A DNA stretch of 64,000 nt from YC2-FULL-38-9 sp964629635. GTDB taxonomy: Bacteria; Patescibacteriota; Microgenomatia; UBA1406; GWC2-37-13. The DNA lies in contig CAZVQS010000001.1 of the NCBI GenBank assembly GCA_964629635.1, positions 558,001 through 622,000 on the forward strand. The letters run 5' to 3'. The stretch's first letter is position 1. Each line of letters starts with the position of its first letter. The notes below the pieces were generated by a model that ran no database searches, was not told the origin of the DNA, and saw only the letters and a program-made list of their open reading frames with translations. The position numbers and the translations under genes were made by a program. This document shows positions 9,243-16,158 of this stretch, in pieces.

Positions 9243-9707
9243 TCAGTTAAACCTGAACCGGTCAAGGGGGAGCGACGGGTAATTGGTTTTAAGCCATTTG
9301 GCGAATTCCGTTTTTGCCTCTTCTTTCGGTTCCTTGAGGGTGACTGTGAATTGATCATTTCCGTAGTCGAACTCGATGGTAAACTGCGCAACCGCAAGGG
9401 GCGTTTTTTTCCTGAGCGCGCGTTTCGCGACGGCCAGTTCGGTGTCTTCCTTGGGAATATCCTGATCCTTAGCTGCACCGGTGAAGGTATCGACCGGGAT
9501 AAGCGTCGGAGCGGCGTTTGAACTGCGCGTGCTGGCCGCTGAGGAACTTTTCGGTTGTTGGACGAGCGTGGGAGAGGGCCCGGAGCGGGGAGCCTGAGAT
9601 GCGGGACTGTTTTTGCCTTTTGAAAGGAGCGATACAACGACAAACAGGGTGATCGTTATGACAATCAGGCCGATGATCGCGAACGTTTTCAGGTTGGGTT
9701 TTTCCAT
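9243..9707 (-). CDS. Single-pass membrane protein with small alpha/beta domain, unknown
   Basis: 154 residues: a short cytoplasmic N-terminus, one membrane segment (about 9-28), a Ser/Pro/Ala-rich linker (about 30-80), then a compact domain (about 105-150) with alternating strand pattern (FTIEFDYGNDQF) and an amphipathic helix ending FAKWLKTNYP. The same domain, with the same spacing of aromatic residues and the W-L-x-x-N-x-Y-P ending, occurs in the neighbouring peptidase at its residues 100-140, so the two genes share a domain. The function is unknown; topology puts the domain outside the cell. Confidence 0.8.
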   Translation of the reverse strand: MEKPNLKTFAIIGLIVITITLFVVVSLLSKGKNSPASQAPRSGPSPTLVQQPKSSSAASTRSSNAAPTLIPVDTFTGAAKDQDIPKEDTELAVAKRALRKKTPLAVAQFTIEFDYGNDQFTVTLKEPKEEAKTEFAKWLKTNYPSLPLDRFRFN

Positions 9708-9731
9708 ATGTTCGTTAAATTCTATGCCGCA

Positions 9732-10901
9732 TCAGTTAGGCTTGACTCCGAATGCCGCGGCATATTTCGGCATCGGATACCGCACGTTTTCGTTGATCGG
9801 CGGTGTCTGGTCCATGCCGTAGTAGGGATCGAACGCCAGGGCGTTCCCTTTTTCGTCTATGTCGGTCAGCCAGAAATAATGTCCGCCGCCCTGGTTCGGC
9901 TTGTACCACGCAAGGACAAAAATAGTCCAGCCGTTGTCGATATATTCCCGCAGGTCGTCCCGCACCTCGTCAATACCGTGCTCCTGGCCCGTATAAGGAA
10001 TAATATAGTCGGATGTTTTTATGCCATGCGAGGACAGGACGCTTTTGGCGTAACCCATTCCCGTTCCGCAAGCGGCGCCGCCTATCGATTTATATATGTC
10101 AACCACTTCCGGGGGATCGTATTTGGTATCCACAAAGCTTGACAAAATCATGGCAACGGTCGTGGGACCGCATCCCGCGTCGCATACCGTACAGCCGGCG
10201 GCAAGCGGATAGTTGTCGTAGGGGCCGTGGCACTGGGAATAATATACATATCCGCCATATTCTTTGGGGGTACGGGAAGAAGAGGAGGAGGACGAGCGGG
10301 AAGTACTGCTTGAGGAGGAGGAGCTTCGCGCCTGGTTCGGCAGTTTGGTCGGCATGAGTGTCGGCTGATTAAAAAGGATATCGATGACATCGTATATCTG
10401 CTGCATCCGTTTTTCGGGGGCGGGGGATGAATAGGGAGTCTGGACCTCCTCCATGCTTTTGTCCGAATATATGACGGCGTCCGGATTGTTTACCACATAG
10501 GGATACCCGTTTTCTATAAGCCAGTCGTTGAAAATCTGGTCGGCTTCGGGATTTTTGCGGGTCATCACGATCCGGTCAATGTTAGGCGCGTATTCTACGG
10601 AGTAATCCTCGGTTTCGATGGGAAGCATGGTCTGCAGTTCTTCCATTTCCTTTTTCGATTCGGCGCCTTCGCCGGTCGGGAGATTCGCGTCGGCCGGGGA
10701 CTCATACTGGCCGGATCCGGGAATATAGCTCGAGTTTTGTCCGCTTCTGCTGCTTGAACTGCGCGGATCAAGGGTGGGGGAAGGGTAAACAGATGACGGT
10801 GTATTGCGCCGGGACGCCATCCCCTGTATGATCATAATTATCACAAGCAGAAGCCCGAGTATCCCCACGGCGACCGCGAGATATTTTTTTCCGTTATTCA
10901 T
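9732..10901 (-). CDS. Membrane-anchored C39-like cysteine peptidase
   Basis: 389 residues from ATG 10901 (an in-frame TTG at 10916 is unlikely). One membrane segment (about 8-27) and a Ser/Pro-rich linker are followed by a small domain (about 100-145) shared with the next gene, a polyserine linker (about 193-209), and a C-terminal papain-like domain. The candidate triad is Cys244 in AGCGPTT, His341 in GGGHYFW and Asp358 in FDPYYG, the pattern of peptidase C39 and C39-like families. Several further cysteines surround the active site. It probably cuts peptides or cell-wall crosslinks outside the membrane. It is divergent from the ClpC-like gene across 44 bases. Confidence 0.8.
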   Translation of the reverse strand: MNNGKKYLAVAVGILGLLLVIIMIIQGMASRRNTPSSVYPSPTLDPRSSSSRSGQNSSYIPGSGQYESPADANLPTGEGAESKKEMEELQTMLPIETEDYSVEYAPNIDRIVMTRKNPEADQIFNDWLIENGYPYVVNNPDAVIYSDKSMEEVQTPYSSPAPEKRMQQIYDVIDILFNQPTLMPTKLPNQARSSSSSSSTSRSSSSSSSRTPKEYGGYVYYSQCHGPYDNYPLAAGCTVCDAGCGPTTVAMILSSFVDTKYDPPEVVDIYKSIGGAACGTGMGYAKSVLSSHGIKTSDYIIPYTGQEHGIDEVRDDLREYIDNGWTIFVLAWYKPNQGGGHYFWLTDIDEKGNALAFDPYYGMDQTPPINENVRYPMPKYAAAFGVKPN

Positions 10902-10909
10902 GAAATGTG

Positions 10910-10938
10910 TTGACAACGGTCCAAAATTTCTTCATAAT
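10910..10938 (+). promoter_or_regulatory. Promoter of the ClpC-like gene
   Basis: TTGACA (10910-10915), a 17-base spacer and CATAAT (10933-10938), with ATG 10946 seven bases further. The in-frame GTG at 10907 and ATG at 10937 lie in or before the promoter and are rejected as starts. Confidence 0.75.
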
Positions 10939-10945
10939 GAAAAAT

Positions 10946-13900
10946 ATGACCGGTTTCTTTGATTTTATAAAAAAACCTCAAACCAATGCAAGTGCAGATA
11001 TGCCTCAAGGCTCTGCGACAGTCCAAACTACCGTAACTTCCACGCCTGCCCCGCAGCCCTACAACGGAATCGGTGCACCCGCGGGAGGGGGTCAGCCCTA
11101 TAACGGCATTGGTGCGCCACCGGTCAGACAGGCGGCACCCGTTGCGCCTGCCGCGCCCGCCACGCCCCAACAGCAGCAACAGCTTAATAATATACAATCC
11201 GTTATTGCATCCGTAAACCAGACGCCGTCCGCCCATGCGGAACAAGCCAAACAGGCGCCCGGTGCAACGGCAGGTGCAAAACCCGTCACTCCGGGAACCG
11301 TACCGCCGTCTCCGGTAAACGGCGCGGCACCCGGCAAACCCAACATCGCCGGAATCGGGGGAAAATCGCTCGCATCCAATATCGACAACCAGAAACGCGC
11401 GGAACTGGATCTTATGACGCACCTCACCCAGCGTTCAAACCGTGTGTTCCTGTCCGCCCAGACAAAAGCCAAAGAGCTTGAAGGGCAGTTCATAGACAGC
11501 GAACACCTCATGCACGGACTGCTTGCGGACGGGGAGATATACAAACTCCTTACCGAACTGAAAGTGCAGCCGCAGACCGTCGAGCAGGAACTGGCAGCAC
11601 TCTACAAACGGGAAAACAACAAGCTGGTCCCTCCCCAGATTTCCCCCCGTTTAAAGCGGATCCTCGACAATTCGCTTGTTATCGCACGCAAACTCGGATT
11701 TGAATTCATTTCGCCCGAACACCTGCTTCTTGCTTTGTTTGAGGAAGGCGAAGGAGTCGGCGCGCGCGTGCTTTCAAAGCTTGGGCTGAAAAAGGAAGAC
11801 CTGAACAAGAAAATCGTCGGAAAGAAAGAAGGGCTTGCGGAAGACCAGAAGGAAGCGGAAAAAAAGAAATCATCCATCGAGCAGTACACGATCGACATGA
11901 CCGCAAAAGCGGCCCAGGGCCTGCTTGACCCGGTGCTTGAGCGTTCCCAGACGATTGAACGGGTGATCCATATCCTGTCCCGCCGTTCGAAAAACAATCC
12001 GGCGCTTGTCGGAGAAGCGGGAGTCGGCAAGACGGCAATCGTTGAAGGCCTTGCCCAGCAGATTGTTGCCAAACAGGTCCCCGAATCCCTCATGAACCGC
12101 CGGATTCTATCGCTTGACCTGATGAGCGTTATCGCCGGCGCTTCCCACAAAGGAGAATTTGAGGAGCGCATGAAGAACATCATTGAGGAAGTCAAAGCAA
12201 GCAAGGGGCAAATCATCCTGTTCATTGACGAAATACACAATATCGTTGCGGGCGGAGAAGGTTCGGGGGACGCGGGAAACCTTTTGAAGCCTGCGCTGTC
12301 GCGCGGCGAACTGCAGCTTATCGGCGCGACCACCCTGACCGAATACCGGAAACATATCGAAAAGGATCCTGCCCTGGAGCGGCGGTTCCAGCCGATTGTC
12401 GTGCCTGAGCCGACCGAGGAGCAGGCCATCAAGATGCTTGGCGCTTTGAAGAACAAATACGAAGCCTTCCATAAAGTGCAGATCCCGGACAATGCCATCG
12501 ATGCCGCCGTGCGTCTTTCCAAGCGGTATGTGGGCGACCGGTTCCTGCCGGACAAGGCGGTTGACCTGATAGATGAGGCTGCTTCAGCCGTTCGGCTGCC
12601 CCTCCTGTCGCTTCCCGAGGAAATCAAATCGATCGAAGACCGGATCAGACAGCTGACCCAGGAAAAGGCGGAGTGCGAGAAGCGGGGAGACGCGGTCAAG
12701 GTGCGCATCATCAACTCCCGGCTTTCGGACATTGAAGCGGAGCTCCATGCGAAAAAGGACGAATTCAACGTAAAGAAGGCGCAGACCACCACATCGGTGA
12801 CCGTTGAGATGATCAAGGACATCGTATCCCGCTGGACGGGAATTCCGGTCAACAAGATCACGGGAAGCGAAATGGAAAAGCTCTCGAAACTTGAGGACAT
12901 CATGCACCAGCGGATGATCGGCCAGGAAGAGGCGGTTTCCTCCGTTGCCCAGGCAGTCCGCCGGGGACGGGCAGGACTCAAGTCCGCCGGACGCCCGATC
13001 GGCTCGTTCATATTCATGGGTCCCACAGGTACCGGTAAAACCGAGCTTGCCAAGACGCTTGCCGATATCCTGTTCGGACAGGAGGATGCAATGATCCGCT
13101 TCGACATGACCGAGTATATGGAAAAGCATGAAGTGGCAAAGCTGCTTGGCGCACCGCCCGGATACGTCGGGTACGAGGAAGGCGGCAAGCTGACCGAAGC
13201 CGTCCGGCGCAAGCCCTATTCGGTAGTACTGTTTGACGAGGTGGAAAAGGCGCACCCGGATATATTCAATATACTGCTCCAGATACTGGACGACGGACGC
13301 CTTACCGATAACAAGGGGCATGTGATTTCGTTCAAGAACACGGTCGTTATCTGCACTTCAAACCTCGGATCCAAGATCATCCAGGAAGAGCTCATGAAGG
13401 GCGGCACCGCCCAGATTGAGGAGCCGCAGACAATCACCACCTATGCGTTTTCCCCCCGCGGCCGTGAGATCATGACGATCGGCAACAAATGCCTGGAGAA
13501 GGAAGGCGAAGGGGCATGGAACGAGAAAATGCTCCTTGATTATTTCGCCGGCCAGGAAGTTGAGGCGGTTGTTCCGGAAGGATCGACCGAAAAACCGGAG
13601 AAAGAAGAGCTCCCCATGCACGGATACGATACCCATGCCATGTCATCAAACGGCGTGGAGATGATCACCAAGGGCAGCGGACTCTTTACCCGCACGTCAA
13701 CGACCGCAAAACAGTGGAAGAAAACATCCCTCATCGCGTATTTCAAGGACGGCGTGGTAATCAACGCCCTTCCCGATGCGCCGGATGAACAGCTGCCGAC
13801 CGCCGCGCTCAAGACGCATGCGTTTTCGCCGGACGATCAGGAAATCGTGACCTATAAGGACCGGTTCTGGAGAAGGAAAATGAGCGGAAACGACTGGCAG

Positions 13901-14827
13901 ACCGGATTCCTCAAGGATTACTTCACCGACCAGACCGTAGACAAGGGTGCGTTCCCGGTTTCCTACTGGGATATCCACACGTTCTCTCCTTCGGGGCTTG
14001 AAGTCATCATGTCAGGGGATCAGGTTTGGTCCAAAAACGCAGCCGACAAGGCATGGAACGTGAAATCGGTGGACGAATATTTCGGTCCGAAACTTCCGCT
14101 TAAGGAGCATGTCGAGGAAAAGCAGAAAGTCGATAAGGAAATCGAGAAAAAGAAATTCCTCGGATTGAAGGAAAAGGTCATGAATGAACTTTTGAAGTTC
14201 TTCCGGCCCGAGCTTGTCAACCGTTTCGACGAGACGATCATGTTCGAGCCTTTGCGTTACGAACACATGAGCAAGATCATCAAGATCCAGCTCAAATCCG
14301 TCCAGAAGGCAATGGAAGATCAGAATATGGGTTTTTCATGCAGCGACCGGGCAATCAAGGAAATAGCCCGCAGCGGATTCGATCCGGTATTTGGAGCGCG
14401 TCCTCTGCGCCGGGCGATCCAGCGCCTCATCGAGAATCCGATTTCAAGCCTCATCATCGAGCGGAAAGTGCTGCCGGGAGACGAGGTACAGGTCGATTTC
14501 GACGGAGAGAACCTGCTATTCAACATCGCAAAAACCAAACTGGTGGAAAAGAAAGACTTGGCAGTGCGGAAAAAATATCTGTGCGAACTGTGCGCAAACC
14601 GTTTCGAACAGGAGGTGGTGCCGCAAAGCACGCCGGTCTGTTCCAAATGCGCGTCGGTCAAAGTACAGGAGGTATTCGAGAACCCGTCCGCACCCCCGGG
14701 TGACCTGAAGAAAGAGGAACCGAAAAAAGATACGGCTCCGGCGCCCGCGCCGCAGAGCCCTCCTTCCTTTCAGGCTCCGCTCCCTCCCCAGGAGGCGGCT
14801 CCAGTGCAAGGCGCTGCTAGTGTATAA
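10946..14827 (+). CDS. clpC: ClpC-type AAA+ unfoldase with four-repeat insertion in D2 and C-terminal zinc ribbon
   Basis: 1293 residues, about 480 longer than a normal ClpC. A Pro/Ala-rich N-terminal extension (1-140) is followed by two Clp_N repeats (about 155-290), AAA1 with Walker A GEAGVGKT (about 356) and a short M-domain-like coiled coil (about 560-610). AAA2 has Walker A GPTGTGKT (about 692) and Walker B VVLFDEVEKAHP. After sensor 1 (ICTSNLGS), about 240 residues (roughly 820-1055) with four similar repeats replace the stretch where ClpC has its VGF/IGF ClpP-docking loop; the frame then resumes at MNELLKFFRPELVNRFDE. A CxxC...CxxC zinc ribbon (about 1212-1240) and a Pro-rich tail end the protein. 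ATP-driven unfolding is secure; partner and targets are unknown. Confidence 0.92.
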   Translation: MTGFFDFIKKPQTNASADMPQGSATVQTTVTSTPAPQPYNGIGAPAGGGQPYNGIGAPPVRQAAPVAPAAPATPQQQQQLNNIQSVIASVNQTPSAHAEQAKQAPGATAGAKPVTPGTVPPSPVNGAAPGKPNIAGIGGKSLASNIDNQKRAELDLMTHLTQRSNRVFLSAQTKAKELEGQFIDSEHLMHGLLADGEIYKLLTELKVQPQTVEQELAALYKRENNKLVPPQISPRLKRILDNSLVIARKLGFEFISPEHLLLALFEEGEGVGARVLSKLGLKKEDLNKKIVGKKEGLAEDQKEAEKKKSSIEQYTIDMTAKAAQGLLDPVLERSQTIERVIHILSRRSKNNPALVGEAGVGKTAIVEGLAQQIVAKQVPESLMNRRILSLDLMSVIAGASHKGEFEERMKNIIEEVKASKGQIILFIDEIHNIVAGGEGSGDAGNLLKPALSRGELQLIGATTLTEYRKHIEKDPALERRFQPIVVPEPTEEQAIKMLGALKNKYEAFHKVQIPDNAIDAAVRLSKRYVGDRFLPDKAVDLIDEAASAVRLPLLSLPEEIKSIEDRIRQLTQEKAECEKRGDAVKVRIINSRLSDIEAELHAKKDEFNVKKAQTTTSVTVEMIKDIVSRWTGIPVNKITGSEMEKLSKLEDIMHQRMIGQEEAVSSVAQAVRRGRAGLKSAGRPIGSFIFMGPTGTGKTELAKTLADILFGQEDAMIRFDMTEYMEKHEVAKLLGAPPGYVGYEEGGKLTEAVRRKPYSVVLFDEVEKAHPDIFNILLQILDDGRLTDNKGHVISFKNTVVICTSNLGSKIIQEELMKGGTAQIEEPQTITTYAFSPRGREIMTIGNKCLEKEGEGAWNEKMLLDYFAGQEVEAVVPEGSTEKPEKEELPMHGYDTHAMSSNGVEMITKGSGLFTRTSTTAKQWKKTSLIAYFKDGVVINALPDAPDEQLPTAALKTHAFSPDDQEIVTYKDRFWRRKMSGNDWQTGFLKDYFTDQTVDKGAFPVSYWDIHTFSPSGLEVIMSGDQVWSKNAADKAWNVKSVDEYFGPKLPLKEHVEEKQKVDKEIEKKKFLGLKEKVMNELLKFFRPELVNRFDETIMFEPLRYEHMSKIIKIQLKSVQKAMEDQNMGFSCSDRAIKEIARSGFDPVFGARPLRRAIQRLIENPISSLIIERKVLPGDEVQVDFDGENLLFNIAKTKLVEKKDLAVRKKYLCELCANRFEQEVVPQSTPVCSKCASVKVQEVFENPSAPPGDLKKEEPKKDTAPAPAPQSPPSFQAPLPPQEAAPVQGAASV
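13439..14095 (+). repeat. Four degenerate protein repeats inside the ClpC-like gene
   Basis: Repeat units begin near 13439, 13631, 13814 and 13979 (53-64 codons apart). Each starts with [TI]-[YH]-[AT]-[FM]-S, then an E-[IVM]-[IVM] step, a basic/aromatic stretch with W, and closes with a YF pair (DYFAG, AYFKD, DYFTD, EYFGP). The FSP-x-x-x-E-[IV] start resembles blade motifs of PD40/WD40-like beta-propellers. The DNA is diverged; similarity is at protein level. Confidence 0.75.
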
Positions 14828-14828
14828 T
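14823..14828 (+). promoter_or_regulatory. -10 box overlapping the ClpC stop codon
   Basis: TATAAT whose internal TAA (14825-14827) is the stop codon of the ClpC-like gene. It ends 7 bases before ATG 14836. No clear -35. Confidence 0.5.
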
Positions 14829-14835
14829 GGTTCTT

Positions 14836-15039
14836 ATGGAAAGGAATTATACGCCGCTTGACGTGCGGAAGCTGGAAGCCCGGTTCCCTGCGAAACATAG
14901 GGAAGAAGGGGCGCCTAAAACCGCATTTGACAGCACGTTTAATACCATTCTTATACTGCTTGCGACCATCACCGTGCTTGTTGTCAGCATTGTGCTTTTC
15001 ATCCTTATCCAAAAACAGATTGGCACCCAGCCCGTATGA
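14836..15039 (+). CDS. Small single-pass membrane protein, unknown
   Basis: 67 residues from ATG 14836; the in-frame ATG at 14827 overlaps the -10 box and is rejected. A polar N-terminus with basic and acidic residues is followed by one long hydrophobic segment (about 36-60) and a short QIGTQPV tail. No family is recognised. Its stop codon overlaps the start of the next gene as ATGA, so the two are translationally coupled, and it may be an accessory of the downstream protease-like protein. Confidence 0.7.
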   Translation: MERNYTPLDVRKLEARFPAKHREEGAPKTAFDSTFNTILILLATITVLVVSIVLFILIQKQIGTQPV

Positions 15040-15704
15040 CCATGCTGTCTCCCTATGTACTGTTCGCAATCCAGATCATACTCCTGTTTTTTCTGTCCCG
15101 GGCAATGATTCTCCAGCTCTTTTACCTGCTTGAGAGGGTAACGCGCAACCGGGATTTCGTCTTTTCCGTACTTGCCGTCGTATTTCTTCCCGGAACCATC
15201 GTGCATGAAATGTCCCATTTCCTTGCGGCAATCGTTCTTCTGCTTCCGGTCGGCGAGATACGTATCATGCCGGAATGGGAGAAAAATCATATCCAGTTCG
15301 GCAGGGTAACGTACGGCAAAAAAGACATAATCCGCTCAATACTCGTTGGCATCGCGCCTTTTTTTGGCGCACTGGGTTTTTTCTGGTTTCTGGGCGCGTT
15401 CCGGCTGTTTCCGTCCGATAACCCGCTTCTGACCATATTGTTGGGCTATTTTGTTTTCGCGGTTTCGGCGAACATGTTTTCTTCGCGGCAGGATCTGGTT
15501 GATCTGGTTTACATCGTTCCCATAGCCGTTATCGCATGGGTGTTCGTGTATGTGACCGGGATCAGTTTGGCCATACCCTCGTCCTTCATATCCAATGTGA
15601 GCCTTCTGTTGCAGACGGTCAATTTTTATATTACTATTTCATTAGGACTGCATATCGGCGCAATAATTCTGTTTAGAAGTTTGCGCATCATGTTCAAAAA
15701 ATGA
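15036..15704 (+). CDS. Polytopic membrane protein with HExxH motif, site-2-protease-like
   Basis: 222 residues with about five or six membrane segments. An HEMSH motif (HExxH zinc site) lies inside the second segment, after FLPGTIV, as in intramembrane zinc proteases of the M50 type. A later SSRQDLVDL (near residue 150) could give the third ligand (Asp). The overall sequence is not a standard RseP/SpoIVFB: no PDZ domain and no NPDG motif is seen. It overlaps its neighbours by ATGA on both sides, forming a three-gene operon with the 67-aa and VirB2-like proteins. Proteolysis is inferred from the motif. Confidence 0.7.
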   Translation: MTMLSPYVLFAIQIILLFFLSRAMILQLFYLLERVTRNRDFVFSVLAVVFLPGTIVHEMSHFLAAIVLLLPVGEIRIMPEWEKNHIQFGRVTYGKKDIIRSILVGIAPFFGALGFFWFLGAFRLFPSDNPLLTILLGYFVFAVSANMFSSRQDLVDLVYIVPIAVIAWVFVYVTGISLAIPSSFISNVSLLLQTVNFYITISLGLHIGAIILFRSLRIMFKK

Positions 15705-16018
15705 ATCAAAAACTACTGGCACAGCTCTCCATAGGGGGGGAAACCCTGCAGGGGCCACTTGATCCCAAATTCCAGACATTGGGCGATCTTGTCAACGCCC
15801 TGCTCCCTTTTGTCATTTCGCTCGCCGGCATCGTGCTGTTTCTCATACTCATTTGGGGGGGATATGATTTCATGATGTCCCAGGGAAGCGCTGAAAAAAT
15901 GAAGTCCGGTAAAGCAAAAATAACGGCCGGGATAATCGGTTTCATTCTCCTTCTGTCCTCGTATCTGATAACGAAACTGATCGCGTACATATTCAATGTC
16001 GGCAACGGAATCCTGTAA
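15701..16018 (+). CDS. Small two-segment membrane protein, VirB2/TrbC pilin-like
   Basis: 105 residues. A polar N-terminal region of about 30 residues is followed by two membrane segments (about 32-53 and 73-95) joined by a short basic loop (SQGSAEKMKSGKAKI). This layout and the G-x-A-E-K-x-K-x-G-K loop are typical of the TrbC/VirB2-like proteins abundant in CPR genomes. No signal peptidase site is seen. It begins inside the previous stop codon (ATGA). It may form a pilus-like polymer or a membrane complex with the VirB6-like protein; this is inference. Confidence 0.7.
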   Translation: MNQKLLAQLSIGGETLQGPLDPKFQTLGDLVNALLPFVISLAGIVLFLILIWGGYDFMMSQGSAEKMKSGKAKITAGIIGFILLLSSYLITKLIAYIFNVGNGIL

Positions 16019-16033
16019 TATGTAGGAATCGGT

Positions 16034-16062
16034 TTGATAAAGCAAGCCGTCTGATGTATAAT
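16034..16062 (+). promoter_or_regulatory. Strong promoter upstream of candidate small RNA
   Basis: TTGATA (16034-16039), a 17-base spacer and TATAAT (16057-16062). The expected transcription start is about 16069. The only thing between here and an intrinsic terminator at 16125-16150 is about 55 bases of noncoding sequence. Confidence 0.7.
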
Positions 16063-16068
16063 ACAACA

Positions 16069-16150
16069 AGATACATATCAAATATGTGTAATTTTGACAT
16101 TGCCAAGTAAGCGAAAAACAAAAACCCCCGCACAAACGGGGGATTTTTTT
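16069..16150 (+). ncRNA. Candidate small RNA or attenuated leader
   Basis: About 80 bases bounded by a consensus promoter and an intrinsic terminator, with no open frame of its own. A small hairpin (ACATAT/ATATGT, about 16072-16088) precedes an unpaired A-rich stretch and the terminator. The next ATG lies only 9 bases after the T-tract, so it could instead be the leader of the kinase-methyltransferase gene. No alternative antiterminator pairing with the C-rich terminator arm is visible, which favours a separate RNA. Confidence 0.4.
16125..16150 (+). terminator. Rho-independent terminator
   Basis: 6-bp GC stem CCCCCG/CGGGGG (16125-16130 with 16137-16142), 6-base loop, then seven Ts (16144-16150). 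An A-rich tract lies just upstream, so it may also work on the opposite strand. Confidence 0.8.
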
Positions 16151-16158
16151 GCACCTGT

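Noticed and set aside
10907..10945. Upstream GTG/ATG starts for the ClpC-like gene
   Set aside because: They lie within a consensus -35/-10 promoter; ATG 10946 is placed exactly at the expected transcription start.
11602..13212. 536-codon open frame on the minus strand opposite the ClpC-like gene
   Set aside because: Its translation is Ser/Arg-rich and low in structure, a shadow of the GC-rich codons of a clearly real AAA+ gene.
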